Shown here: piece by piece, positions 43,742 through 56,216 of the stretch
How the letters are laid out: the number at the start of each line of letters is the position of its first letter
How positions within the stretch are numbered: position 1 is the stretch's first letter
From: Solenopsis invicta
Lineage: Eukaryota > Arthropoda > Insecta > Hymenoptera > Formicidae
Direction: 5' to 3'
DNA: 64,000 nt
NCBI RefSeq assembly: GCF_016802725.1
Contig: NC_052668.1
Coordinates: forward strand, 8,960,001-9,024,000
Notes under the pieces: model-generated
What the model was told of the DNA's origin: nothing
Seen by the model: the letters and a program-made list of their open reading frames with translations, nothing else
Database searches by the model: none
Program-made: the position numbers and the translations under genes

Positions 43742-44127
43742 TGTAGCAAACTACTGTTTTTTTTCGAATAGATATGAAAGAGAACGAGATTGGGTAATCA
43801 ACTAAACAAAAATGTTTCACTAACACTTAGCATTTATTGCTTACCAAACAACAAAAAAAGGAAAAGGGAAATAATCGCAATTAATCAGCGTTGCAGTATA
43901 TCGTAAGAGCACTCACAGAGCGACTGACTTGTCAAGAATTTTGCGCCGCGACCCTGCCTCGGTATTTATCATTGATGATAACGCATCCGAACGATGATTC
44001 TTGTCAACCATAAGAACCGACAAATACAATCACGATCGTGAACAACGCCCCAAATAGTTGAACCAAAAGTATACTTACTTGGCAGTAAATTTAATTTAGA
44101 AATCATACTTCTCATATTTTTTTAACA
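43742..44127 (-). repeat. BEL 3' LTR (386 bp)
   Basis: Begins TGTT and ends CA on the minus strand. It matches 57578-57971 with many substitutions and small indels, which implies an old insertion. Confidence 0.88.
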
Positions 44128-44383
44128 TTCCGGCCGCCTTGAACGCATAGCGACGAACGAAGTACCTCAATGACTTAAATGGTGAGGATATCGTTCTGGG
44201 CTAGCGTAGTTGTACGGCTTACAATAAAATATGCAGCAGCGGGTAACCGCAAAAGTACTGTGACTGTACGTGAGTCTCGCATCAAAATATTGAAAAAAAG
44301 TAAAAAGAAAAAACAGATGGCATATCGTACAATCAATATTATTACAATAAGTTTATTAACAAGGTGTTCTTTAAAACCCGTAA

Positions 44384-46234
44384 CTAATCTATTGATTCCT
44401 CGCTGTCGAACGGTATTGGTAACATCACGAGTTTCGTGAGTGGCCGCGTGAATTCAGATTTTAATGTACGCACGGTCGCGACTTTCACAACACCGTCTGT
44501 TTCGGGGTACACTTTCGTAATTTGAGCGAGGAGCCACTTTGTTGCCGGTGTGAGCTCAGATTTGATGTACAGCGCTCTGACCCTCGGCGTGGTTTCGGGC
44601 TTCCACCATTGCACAAGCACGGTAAGGCCCTGAATGTACTCGCGCGACCAACGGTTCTAAAAGTGGTCGTGCATTTGTTGCACGAGTTGCCACTGCGTTA
44701 ATTGGTTGATGGGCTCGGTAGTCAATGTGGGCTCGAGTAAGGCGAGCAGTGGAACACCGATCAAAAAGTTTCTTGACGTCCTGAGATCGTCCGGATCATC
44801 GGAAAGAGCTTGCAATGGTTACAGATTAAGACACACCTCGATTTGAGCGAGCAGTGCTGCCATCTCCTTAAACGTCAACAGTGTATCCACGATGACTCGT
44901 CGCATGTGATGTTTTGTGGATTTTACCGTCGCCTCCCAGAGCCTTCCAAAATGCGGTGCGGCCGAGGGGTTAAAATGCCAGCGTATTCCGTCAGTGCCAA
45001 CGCCTTGCACGATACGTCACCCATCCTCCGATGTCGTCCGAAAGAGGTCTCGCAGCTTCGCGTCCGCCCCACAAAATTTGTTCCGCAATTGCTGTACATT
45101 TTGTGACACAGTCCTTGGCGCACCGCGAAGCAACAAAACGCTGCCAAAAAAGCTTCGGTGGAATAATCTGAGCCTCGAGATGAACGGCGCGCATCGTCAA
45201 ACACACAAATACCGCAATAAAACCCTTATGCTCAATGCACACAACACGCGTCAACGCGTTACGCGTGGCGAGGTAGCCAATAATTTTTTCGCTTTTATGG
45301 AAAGAAATAAGAAAGCAAAAGAATGATTGGCTATCCGCCACGCGTAACGCGTTGACGCGTCCTGTGTGCATTGATCCTTATACGCACGTGTGCCCTTGCC
45401 CCTTGGTAGTGCGAAGTTGGACCGGTCCCGCATAGTCAACGCCGGTCCTCACAAATGGTCGCCCGGGAGTTACGCGCGCCTCCGGTAGTGGGCTTATCGG
45501 GGGCTGCAACGTCAACGCCCGCCATGGAGCGCAGGTGACACAGCGGCCAATGCGCTGTTTAACGATCGCTTGTCCCCGAGGAATCCAATATTATGTACGG
45601 ATCATTGCCAACGTCAGCTGTACGCCTCCATGTAGAGTCCGCATGTAACTCTCGTTCACTATGAGCTGCGTAAACCGTAAGTCAGGCAGCAAGATGATTA
45701 GATGTCGCTCGTCATAATCGAGTAAGGCATGCTGTAGTCAGCGCGCAAGAGCCGACGCGCAAGAGCCGATCGACATCCACGAAAAGCGCAGCTTAGTGAG
45801 GGTACTACGTTACGGTAGCGGCGCGCCTCTCCGAAGAATTGTCAAGTCGGAGACATGGTGGCATGCCTGCACAACAAAAATCCAGTCCCGCTTTGCTTCC
45901 GCCAATTTGTTAGCAGTAAGAACAGGCCCTCGGTACTCCCCGGCGTCTGTCGTCGCCAGCGTCGGTACTACCGACACGCGCAGTAATTTATAAAAGGTCG
46001 AGAATTGGAGCAACAGTTCTGGTTCCGCAGACGGAGACAACGTGCACGGCGGCTCGGCGCTCCAGAGATTCTTGTCTCGCAACTGAAAATGATTCTTTGG
46101 CCATGCGTCACGGTTGGCACGTATCCAAGGCGGTTCCTGCCAGAAAGGTTGATTGGGCAGTTTGTCGGGCTAGAGACCTCGCGAGGCACAGTCGGCTGAA
46201 TTGTCGCCGCTTGGCACGTAGCGCCGTCGAGCAT
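44384..46234 (-). pseudogene. BEL integrase and C-terminal domain remnant
   Basis: Read right to left: integrase core (GFIAVFVCLTMRAVHLEA, GGRE, FNPSAAPHFGRLWEATVKST at 44819-45371) and a C-terminal domain (WWKPETTPRVRALYIKSELT, VVKVATVRTLKSEFTRPLTK at 44384-44620). A 149-bp MITE interrupts the region before the core. Frameshifted throughout. Confidence 0.82.
45229..45377. mobile_element. 149-bp MITE, copy 2, in BEL integrase
   Basis: Same family and length as 27268-27416, opposite interior orientation. TTA flanks both sides (45226-45228, 45378-45380), extendable to CCTTAT. TTA suits a PIF/Harbinger-type target. Confidence 0.8.
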
Positions 46235-46367
46235 CCGGGAGCAATCGCTGAATCTCTTTCACCCGATTAGCGACATACGTATGCCATCGCAATGCGTGTT
46301 CTTGTATCCACTGTGAGGTCACCATCGAATCGGACCACAGGTGGATAGCAGCCACGTCGATGACCAA
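46170..46367 (-). pseudogene. BEL RNase H-region fragment
   Basis: LWSDSMVTSQWI, FVANRV-like HTYVANRVKEIQ and PSGDNSADCASRGL are the BEL pol pattern between RT and integrase. Confidence 0.8.
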
Positions 46368-46704
46368 AATACACGCGGTGTATGTCGCTAATTTTTGCTA
46401 CTAGTGCAACCGCGCAACTTTAATCTTGGAAGCGATAACTGCTTCACTGGGGCTACTTTCGTTCTCCCCATGACGAGCCGACTCGTCGTTTCCGCGTTCG
46501 CCAAAGAGACGTGCACGGCGTAGATCACCGCCGCAAACCCCCGCTCCGACTCGTCGGCGAAACCGTGGAGCTCGATCTTGGTTGAGTCGGCACCGGTTTC
46601 AAGTCAAACTGCACGCAGTTTAGTTCGGGTAACTCAGAAAATAGTATTTGTCACAACGTTTCGTCAGTCGCCTTGATCAATTCGTCCCATTCGATGTGTT
46701 GTAG

Positions 46705-47765
46705 TCACGTCAATTGAATCAGGATTTTGGCGCGTATAATGACCGGTGCGAGCCAGCCGAGTGGGTCAAACAGTCGCGCGGTTTCTGAAAAAACGGTGCG
46801 TTTTGTAATAGCGTTTTTCATTGAGAAAACTAGTGCGCACTGAATGTGCACTTGCTGTAGGTAATTGGGCGTTTCCGTTGGCACCGTCATCGCACAAACC
46901 GATTGCCAGCGGCGAGTGTACACTCAGTGCGCACTAGTTTTCCTAATAAAAAACACTATAAATGTATTAATTTCATGATTCTCAATTCAGAAACTAAATT
47001 CATCACTCACTAGGTTCCACTGCAAGCCGAGCGTCACGTGCGTCGAGTGTGCTTCCCAGGTATGCAACCCGCTCTTGAACCAATGTCCCGGCGGGATGTT
47101 CGCCAACAGTTCGGCTGCATTGGACGATCATTTTCACAATGGAAACCCGCTCGCCGCGCACAACTCGCTTAGTTCAGTCTGCATTTTTTGTGCGTCCAGC
47201 AAATAATGCGCACTGGTAACGACATTGTCCACGTAGACGTCGCGCTGTAGAACTTGCGCCCCGAGCGGAAACCGTTTGATTTCATGGGCTGCCAACTGTC
47301 TCAGAATACAGATAGCGAGAAACGGGGAGCATGCGAGTCCGTATGTCACTGTCGTAAGTCGATATTCGCGCACTTCGTCCATTGCACTAGTTCGCCACAG
47401 AAGTTGCGATCGTCTTGATGTATCATAATCTGTTGACATATTTTTTCGACATCGGCAATTAATACGTACCGATGTAGTCGCCACCGTAGCAAGACGTCGG
47501 CGATGGGCAGCAGAAGATTAGCACCCACGAGAAGCAACGAGTTGAAATTCATCTGATTGAGCGCGTTGAAGATAACGCGCATTTTGGTAGTCTTGCTCGC
47601 ATTTTTCACTACGCCGTAATGAGATAGATAATATGTCCGGGAGCTTGTTTTCTTCATTGACACCGGCTCCATGTGATGAAGATTCTCATATTCTTCCATA
47701 AAAGCTCGGTACAGGCTGCCGAACTCTGTATCTCGAGCGCAACGCCGCTCCATTACCGCAAGCAA
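46705..47765 (-). pseudogene. BEL reverse transcriptase remnant
   Basis: TKMRVIFNALNQMNFNSLLL and ADVEKICQQIMIHQDDRNF (47346-47765), then LTTVTYGLACSPFLAI and the active site (47134-47484), then FDPLGWLAPVIIRAK (46705-46923). The active-site box reads YVDN, not YVDD (47224-47235). Several frameshifts are also present. Confidence 0.85.
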
Positions 47766-47879
47766 TCGTGTGGCCGCCAGTTAAGTTGTCCGCAGATCCA
47801 CGTAGGAAGTCCGCAGCGGCAGGCGCACTATGTAGCGACCCGTCGTTGTGCGAGAGTACGTTCTTGCGTAAAACTCCTC

Positions 47880-49213
47880 GCATTGCAATTCTTCAGGCAT
47901 GAAGGCTGCGGGAGCTTAGCGTTTGTGTTCCTGCTCTCAGAAACGTCGCACGAGCGAGTTGAGCTTGTCGTTAACTATGCATAGCAGGGATGTCATCTCG
48001 TTACGGTTATTGGTCCCACTGCCGGCGGTCAGTATTCACCCGAATAAAGTTTCCTGCACGATTGGCGGTTGCGGACGAAAATTCGTGCCGTTGCCAGCAA
48101 CCTAGCCTGTCGCGGCATCACGTGGAGCGTGGCCGTGAGAGCCGTCGCAGTGTTCTCACTGCTGCCCGTAGCGAAGACATTGTGCACCAATGAGTGATGC
48201 TTGCCTTGGCATGTGATGCATGTCTTGATCAATTTGCACTGTTCAAGAGTATGCTGTCCGAGACAATTTATGCACTTATGGTTCGCCTCGAGGAGTTCCC
48301 AGCGCTGCTTAGGGGATTTCTCCTTGAAGTCAAGGAGTACAGTACAAAACGAAGTGAGACCTTTTGCAGGCGACGCATTTTCTCGTTTTAGATCCCTGCT
48401 TCACGTGGAGCGTCTATGCCGCTCGAGCTTATAAGCCGTTTGGTTTTGAGTCATAATCGGCCTTGACGAATGTAATCGCGTCAAGCATGCGTAGCCGTTG
48501 CTCCGAAAAGTCCTTGAATGTGGCGAGGTTGGTGGAGTGGTAGTGCCACTGATCGATGTCTCTCATTCGCGCCGAGATCGTGCGTCAAAAAATTCCACCA
48601 CCAAGTGAATAAAGAGATCGTTGCCTTCGGTGATGGGTCGCCCAATGCTACTCAAGACACCAGCGGTGCTGTACATTGCGTGCACGATCCGTCGTAGTTT
48701 GGTGGCTGACTCGCTCTTCATCTTCTGTAAGGCGGTGAAGGCGGAGTAGTATGCCCGCACTAACACCCGCTGATTCTCGTAATGGTCGATTAACATCAAC
48801 CAGGCTTGCGCAAAGTTATTGCCAGTGTTGCTAAATTTCAAATCAACTGATCCGCTTCTCCCTTCAAGGCTGTTTTGAGGTAATAAAACCTTTTGACGTT
48901 GGAGAGTGCGGACTCACGCTTCACTATAAAGCTAAAGAGGTCCTTGAAAGCGGGCCAGTCTTTGTACTTACTGGAGAACTGTGGCAGTTGTATACGTAGC
49001 AGGGTTGTTCGCGAAGTAGACGTGGCATGTGGAACTCTCAATGTAGTTACGTTCTGACCAAGACTCTGCAACTCTTGCAGTTTGTCGTTTAAGAGTCCTC
49101 GCTGCTGCAAATACGCGTCCTTGATGTTACCAAAAAAATCCGACTTGATGTACTTAGACTCAGCAATTTTGTCCCAACATTTATTTTGCACCTGCTTATG
49201 GTATTTTTCCGCC
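47880..49213 (-). pseudogene. BEL gag C-terminal part and zinc knuckles
   Basis: LRIQLPQFSSKYKDWPAFKD (48838-49191) and the block at 48563-48841 (HYENQRVLVRAYYSAFTAL) are BEL gag. CINCLGQHTLEQC and CITCQGKHHSLVH (~48200-48290) are adjacent knuckles. The protease region follows to ~47880 without a clear intact motif. Confidence 0.8.
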
Positions 49214-49229
49214 TTACTCCAGTAGCCTT
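49214..49229 (+). repeat. 16-bp target-site duplication of R1-like element, left
   Basis: TTACTCCAGTAGCCTT, repeated at 57295-57310. The last two T merge with the poly(T) run. Confidence 0.85.
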
Positions 49230-49243
49230 TTTTTTTTTTTTTT

Positions 49244-50036
49244 ATAACGGAGAGGAAATGCGTTACCGCATACCCCAGGCCCCGGGGGAGGCTTGGTGGT
49301 TATGTGGGGCTCTTCCCCGCCGACACGTTGCGTCGGCGGGGACATACCCACTAAAACCTCTCCGGGTGTCCTGCCCTGGTCCATGACTGGGGGGCTCCGG
49401 GAACGCGTGCAGCATACTTCCGGAGCCCCCCGGACCCGGTCGGCCATAGGCCGATTCGTCGCGCCGGGTACGCCCTGACGTGGGCGCACCCGGCAGAGCT
49501 CTTGGGCCTGATCAGCCCTAGGTCGGGGGAGGGGGACACTAGCCCCCCCCGCCTCTACCCTGGTTGTTTGGGGGTAAAGCCCGGGGTATCCGGCCCCCGC
49601 CGTAACCCCGGGCCTCTTCGCGCCGCACTAACGGCGGCGCGGTCCTCCTGACTACTCTGGGGTGGGGGGGGAGAAACTTCCCTCGCCCCCCTCCTCACCG
49701 GCGAGGCAGAGGGGGGGTACGGCTCCGCGTTACATCGCAGAGTCGTCCCCCCGGACCGTCAGGTCGGGTCTGCCTCGCCGGGTTCTACATTATATGGAGG
49801 GGCCCCCCTCCGCGCCCGACTGCGCGTCCCGAAAGCGGGGCCGGCAGCCGCAGGGGAGGAGGGTCGCCCCCTTGCCGTGTTTGCGCCGTCGCTCTCTTCC
49901 TCCTCCCTAATTGCGAGAAGGGAGGGGGCGACGGCAGCTGATCGCCCGCACCCCCGCCGCCTTTTGGCTGACGGGCCTCTGCGGCCCGAAGGGCGGGGGC
50001 CGGGCTTTCTTCTTCTTCGGGGCGGCCGGGGGGGAG
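49244..50036 (-). other. R1-like 3'UTR
   Basis: GC-rich, no long sense frame beyond ORF2. Its terminal segment is shared with the copy ending at 36974. Confidence 0.7.
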
Positions 50037-53000
50037 TCAAGGTGGATCATGGTCCCCGTCCCCGCCGCCCCTGTCGTCGTTGTAGTCGCCGGGGGGCATG
50101 CGTCCCCCCGGCCTCCTTTCTCTAATGGTTTCGGCCTCCTCCTTCTGCCGCATTACTTGCTCGCAGAAGGAGGAGACCGCTATCCAAGCGCTCTCCCTGC
50201 CAATCATCTGGCTAATGATGGCCGACAGGGAGAGGTCGTCACCGACATCCCTTCGCAGGACTCCGCGCAGCTCCTCCCACGCTGGACAATGCTCCAGCGT
50301 ATGCTGCGCGGAGTCCCGATCGGCCTCACAGTGGTGGCACTGCGGCGTCGGCTCCTTCCTTATCCTGCACAGGTACTCACCAAAGCAGCCATGCCCGGTG
50401 AGCACCTGTGTCGTCCGGTAGGACAAGCCGCCCCAGGGGCGGCCCACCCATTTGTCCAAGTGGGGTAGGACGGCCTCCAAGATCCGAGATCCCGCCGCCG
50501 GCGGGTCATTGGCGAGACTCTCCCGCCAAGACCTCATGGCCCGCCGACGAGCCCTTTCTCGCAGTAACGCGGCGACCCTGGGGGTAACCGCTCCCCCCTG
50601 CAGGCGGACTGCCTTCGCCCTGGCATATGACCATGCCAGGGCGTCGGCCGTGAATTCCGCCGGGGGGAGTCCCGCCAGTACTAAGGTCGCCGCGCTAGGG
50701 GCGGTGCGATAGGCGCGCACGATTCTCCGCGCCAGCCGCCGCTGCACGGCGTGCAGCACATCCTTTATGCGGCGGCTGGCCAACGCCTCGCGAAACCAGA
50801 CCGGGGCCCCGTACAGGGCCCCGGCCATGGCCGCGTAGGCGTATGCGCGCCTCGCACCTACTCCCGGACCTCGGAGGTTGGGCATCAACCCTAGGAGGGC
50901 GTCCGTCATTCTGCCCAATCGCTGGGCCAATTTGTCGAAGTGCTCGACAAAGGCCCAGCAACCGTCCAATTGCAACCCCAGGTATTTGAGGGTTGCCCCC
51001 ACTCGGACCCGGGTGTTGTCCACCTGGACGAAGGCCCGGGGCGGTACCCGGGAAGAGCCATTATGAAAAAAAATGGCTTCCGTCTTCTCCGGGGCCACCC
51101 TCAAGCCCAGGCTCTTGATGGAGCCGACGACGCAGTTCACTGCCCAATTGCCCATGGCAATCGCCATCACCCAGGAGGCTCCCCGGGCTACCACGAACGT
51201 GTCGTCCGCGTAACCAACAACGTGACAGCCAGGAGGGAGGGCCACACGGAGCACTTTGTCGTATGCGGCGTTCCATAGCAGGGGGCCCAGCACGGACCCC
51301 TGCGGCACGCCGCACGACATGTCCCTCCGCTGCTGGAGTCCGGTTTTATCCCGGAACTCCAGCACCCTGTCCCGGAAGTAGTCCCGAACGATGGCGACGA
51401 GGTAGGGCGGCAGGCGAAAGTGTTCGCTAAGCGCCCCCACAACCTCGCCCCAAGGGATACTATTGAAGGCGTTGGCGATATCCAAGGATATCGCCAACGC
51501 TACCTCCCCGTCCCCCGTGATGGATTCCGAGAGGGATCGGACTTGTCTGACTGCATCGACAGTCGATCTCGCCTCTCGGAACCCGTATTGTCCGGGGGAC
51601 AAATCGAGACCATACCGGGACATATGCCGGATGATGCGGTTGGCAATGATTTGCTCGAAAATCTTACCCGCATCATCCAGCATACATAGGGGCCTATAAG
51701 CGGACGGACTCTCCGTTGGCTTGCCCTCCTTTTTAAGGAAGACAAGCCGGGCCCTCTTCCACCTCCTGGGGAAAGTACCTTCACGGAGGCACTTCGTGTA
51801 GAGGCCGCGAAGCGCCTCCCCTATTATAGAAGACGCCCGGGCCCAGACCTTAGCGTATATTCCGTCCGGCCCGGGCGCCTTCGCTTTCCTGCCGTTTATT
51901 CGGGCGAAGGCCGCGACCATCTCGTGTCTGGACACCTCCAGTTCCTCGGTCCATCCCGGGGGAGGGCCGGTCTTCTCCGGTATGTCCTTTCCCCTGGTGG
52001 GGAATAAGGTGTCCACCACCGTTCCCAGGAACTGGGGGTCCAGCGTCTCCGAGACTGGAGGCGCCCACGGGCGGAGCCTCTTCCTCACAATTTTGTAAAG
52101 TCTCCCCCATGGGTCGCGATCCAACTCGGAGAGGAGCTCCTCCCAGGCCGCGGCCTTCGCCCGCGCGATGGCGGTCCTCAGGGCCTTCCTGGCTTCCCTG
52201 AGGACCGCCTCGGCGTTGTTCAGCTCATTCTCCATGCCCCGCCGCTTGGCGCGCGTGTGGCCCGCCTGGCGGCCACGGTGGCTCGTCTGAGTTCAGCGAG
52301 CTCCGCGGACCACCAGTAGGCGGCGCGGCGCGCCATCGGTCGGCTGCGGGGCATGGAGGCGTCGCATGCGCGCGACATTATTTCGCACAAGCGCTCCGCC
52401 TCCTCCTCGGCTCCGAGGTCAACCTCTCCTCCCGGCCAGGTAGATGCCAGGAGGCTGACCTCGAGGGCTCCGGGTCGAGTTTCCTCAGGACCCATCGACG
52501 TCCGTCACGTTCGCGGCGGTGTAGCTCGCGCACCTCCGCAGGGGGCGGGACGAGCTCCATGGAGATCAGTCTATGATCAGACAACTCCCCCAAGGAGCCC
52601 GCCTTCACGCGCCATCCCTTAACCCTGTTAAGGGCGTTGGGGGAAGCCCACGTTATGTCAACGATAGACTCCCCCCCGGCCCCCACGTAGGTGTTGACCT
52701 GGCCCCTGTTCAACAGGACCAGGCCAAGCCCCGCCGCAAACTCCAGGGCGAGGCGGCCCCTTAGGTCTGTGCGAGGGGAGCCCCAAGCCACAGCGTGGGC
52801 ATTGAGGTCTCCCCCCACGACGACCGGCCTAGGAGAGCGAGCTAAAATCTCGTTCTCCATGGCGTCTAGGGCCACCTCGTACTCCCCCCTATTAAGGCTA
52901 GGGGGGAAGTAACACCCCATGACGTCGATAGGTCCATACTCGACCATCACGAAGCCCTCTCCAGCCGATATCGGAATCATCGGCGGAGCGCTCGGTACAT

Positions 53001-53181
53001 GGTGGCTGGCCATCGCCACCCTCCCCAAGGAGTCCCCAACCCAGTTAGGGTTATCTTTGGGGATCCTGTAGGGGTCAGCGACGATGGCCAGCCCGCCACC
53101 CCCCTCCGCCAGGCACTGCGCAAGCATATCCTGCGCAGCCCTGGCGTGATTGAGGTTGGCCTGGAGAAGCCTAAGGTGCAT
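50037..53181 (-). pseudogene. R1-like ORF2: APE endonuclease, RT, CCHC; two frameshifts
   Basis: The endonuclease (52378-53181) starts MHLRLLQANLNHARAAQD and has GGDLNAHAVAWGS and SDHRL. A frameshift near 52465 leads to 52220-52495 (LEVSLLASTWPGGEVD), and a second near 52260 leads to the 732-codon RT frame 50037-52235. RT motifs are APGPDGIYAKVW, SLDIANAFNSIPW, CGVPQGSVLGPLLWN and YADD (51201-51212). The C-terminus holds CHHC-x8-H-x4-C. The start ATG precedes the ORF1 stop, giving an 11-base overlap (ATGCACCTTAG). RT residues look intact, so apart from the two shifts this copy appears young. Confidence 0.9.
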
Positions 53182-56100
53182 TTTCGGTTGTCCCCTGAGG
53201 CTCCTCCACCTCCATCTCTGTATCGCGGGTTACCGCACTTTCGTTTCTGATGCTCCTCTCCCTTTGCGGGAGAGGAGCTTCCTTCTCGACTACCATGGGG
53301 ACCGGAGCTGGGGGCGGGGTTGAGATTGTAGATGGCCCCGCCTCCCTCCGGTCCTCGGTGCTCAGGGGCGCCCGTTGAGGCTTGTTCGCCAGGCACCCCT
53401 TCGCACCGATCCTATGCTCGGCGGGCTTGCCCGCGTCTCGACAGACCGGGCAGCCCGCCTTGGCTGTGCATGCCTTGGCCAGATGGCCAAGGCCTCCGCA
53501 CCTGTAGCAGCAGCCGGATCTGTCGATCCGGCTGCTGCATCTGGCCTGGACGTGGCCTTGGGCCAGGCACTTGTGGCACTGCAACCCACGAGGGGGAAGC
53601 AGCACCACTCGGCAGCTCGACCAGCCCACCCTGACGCGGGGGGCGTCCAGGGCTGCCTTACCAGCCTTGGCTGGGATCCGAACCCAGCAAGTGCCTAGCC
53701 CGTTGGGAGCCATTCGGATTTCCCCCACCTTGATATCGTGGGGGGAGCATCCTCCAATGACTCCCAAGGCCTCGGCCACCTCGCTCGAGGTGACCGAGTC
53801 GTCCAGGCCGCTCAAACGTAGCTCGACCGTCTTGCACGGTCGAACTACTTTTACGTCGTCTCTTCCGCCGAGGGCTTCCCTGATCCCTTCGGCCAGGGCG
53901 TTGGCCTTGGTGCCGTTTTCGACGCCCCTGACCTCTAGGATCAGGGCCCCCGTGATGGCTCGTCTCGGGCGCAGGTCCTCGATCCCGAGGGAGGTGAGAT
54001 TGACTCTCTCCCTCGCGGTCTTGAGGACCTGCGCGTATGCTGCTGGGTCCACGCATGTCACAGTCACGGCCTAATTTTGGTGGACCTCGCCGGCCCAGAA
54101 GCATTTTTTCCTCCCTGTGAAGGGGGGGTAGGTGTAGCACCCCCTGTCCCCCCTTTCTGTCCTCCCCCGCGCCCTCCGCCACCCCTCCCCTTCTTCTTTT
54201 TCGATAAAGAGAAAGTTTGGGCGGGGGGGTTGTTGGGGGGGGTTGGATCGGGAGGACCCTCAGGGCCCTTTTAGAGGGAGGGAGGGGCGCCGCCTTGGCC
54301 GCCTCAGAATTGGCAGCTTTAGTGGCCCCCTTCTTCTTTTTTCTGGAGACCACCTCCGTCCACAGTTGGAATATGGACGGGGTGGCCTCCTTCTGCGTCG
54401 GAGCGGGCCTCGTGGCCGCTGCAACCGCGTTACCCGCTCCTTTCTGGGGGGCAACCTCGGGCTGCTTGGCACTCTTGCCCGCAGTCGGGGGTGCCCTGGG
54501 CCTCTCTGCCACCCTGGGGGCGGGGAGAAGCCCCATCTCGGCGAGGACGGCCGGGAAGACTCTGGAAAGGGCCTCCTTAAGGCCGTCCTCAGTCAGGGCT
54601 TTCGCCCTCTTCTTTTCTTTCTTCCCGCTCTCCCCGACTTCGGCCCATCCCAGAGGACTGGGGGGAGGGGGAAGGGCAGGGAAGGAGGCGCGGGAAACGG
54701 GAGCCGCTGCCCGGTCCGCCACTTTCGACAGGGGGTTCAGCTGCTTGCTGACCCCCTGTAGCGGCGGGCGGAAGTAGAGCTTCTTAAGGTCCCTGGCCGA
54801 TATAACCAGGGGCTCTTTTAGTGTTTCGACGGACACGACCATCGGCCCTGGTTTGGGTCGCGTGGTCGTGCCGTCCACCGGTTGAGGGGGTTCCGAGGTG
54901 GGAAGCTCCTTCACCCCCATGACCAAGTCCGCAGTTGGACTTGGCATGTGGGAGGACGACCCCACCAAGGCCACCGTGACCTCCTCGTCGAGGTCCGTCT
55001 GGACCTCGGCGTCTGTGTACTCTCCAGCTTGGGCCAAGAAAGGGCTCTGGAGTCGCTCGACCCGAGCTCTTAGTAGGCCGAGCTCAGCCTCCAGCTTAGC
55101 CCTTTCTTTGGCCCATTTGGCCCTGGCTTTTATTAGGGCCGCATTTTCCTCCCGGTGGAGTCGCGCTTCCTCGTTCTCCCCCTGCCTGGCCACGATGGCG
55201 GTCAAGCCAGCCGTTAGTTCCGTGTATGCGGTCCAGAGGTTCCTCCTAATGGTACCTTGAAGATTACCGGACCGCTCCACGGACTTGGCTATCATGCCCA
55301 AGCAGTTGGACATGACGGCCGCCACCGCGGCCAAGGGCTGTGCCTCTAGCTCTTCCGCGCGCTCGAGGGCTTCATTTTGCGCCCTCGTGGCGCGCTCAGA
55401 GGTGGGCTTCACATCAGGGTTGACGACAGCCCTATGGTCTCGCCTGATTAGTTTGGCCTTCTCTGCCTCGGCCTTTTTCTTAAGGGCCTCGGCAGTAAAT
55501 TGCCCTTCGTGGGAGGGGTCTTTGGCCGGCCTCACACGTACCTTTTTAGAAGGGCCTTTGTCCTCTTCGGATGAAGAGGACAGGAGAAAAACAGCTGCCC
55601 TCTTCTTCCCCTTCACTATGGACCCGGCATCCGAGTCGATGTCGATGTCCATTTCCGCCCCCCACCCCTCGGTCATTGGGGCGGTGCTCGGAGGGGGCGG
55701 CAGGGAGGCGTCTCCCCCATGTTCCGAACCAGAAGGTTCGGGAGCATCTCCTGTGGCCGGCAAGCTCGCGCCCAACCCGCTTTTCTTAAGCTTGGGCGCT
55801 TTGCTTGAGGCCGGACCAGGCCTCGTACCCGCGATACCGGCGGGTTTGCCCACCTTAATGGGGAGAAAATCCCCAAGGGTGGGCAAGACGTTCTTGGACT
55901 TTAGGTCCCGGCCTACATCGCGCAGGAGAACCAGGGGGTAGCTCGGGCTGAAAAGCTCGAGTCCCCCGGCTCCCACGCTAGACCCCTTCCTGTAAACCGA
56001 GGCGTCTCTCCCCTCAGCGGGTGAGACGTCCTCGAGGTCCACGTATATATTTGGAGAGGACAAAGACTTTGTCCTTCCCAGTCCTCCTCCCGAACAAGTA

Positions 56101-56216
56101 CCGGAGGCCACATCGTTCTTCCCACCGCTTGTGTTTATAGAAATGCTCATTGTTTGTTTATCCCACTCCCCGTGACAGTTGGACCGACCGGCGTATCTCC
56201 CACCCCGCCGAAACAT
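53171..56216 (-). pseudogene. R1-like ORF1, ~1000 aa gag with three knuckles, one frameshift
   Basis: Starts at 56216 or, more plausibly, at the ATG 56150 (MSISINTSGGK). An acidic and Ser-rich N-terminal part (SSSSEEDKG) is followed by a coiled coil around residues 300-400 (REENAALIKARAKWAKERAK), a Pro/Ala/Lys linker, and then a shift near 54070 into 53171-54067. That frame gives the gag core (SLGIEDLRPRRAITGALILE) and knuckles CHKCLAQGHVQARC, CYRCGGLGHLAKAC and CPVCRDAGKPAEH. It should bind the element RNA. Confidence 0.85.

Noticed and set aside
44991..45371. 126-codon BEL integrase frame as a continuous gene
   Set aside because: Its first part reads through the inserted 149-bp MITE; only the later part is integrase.
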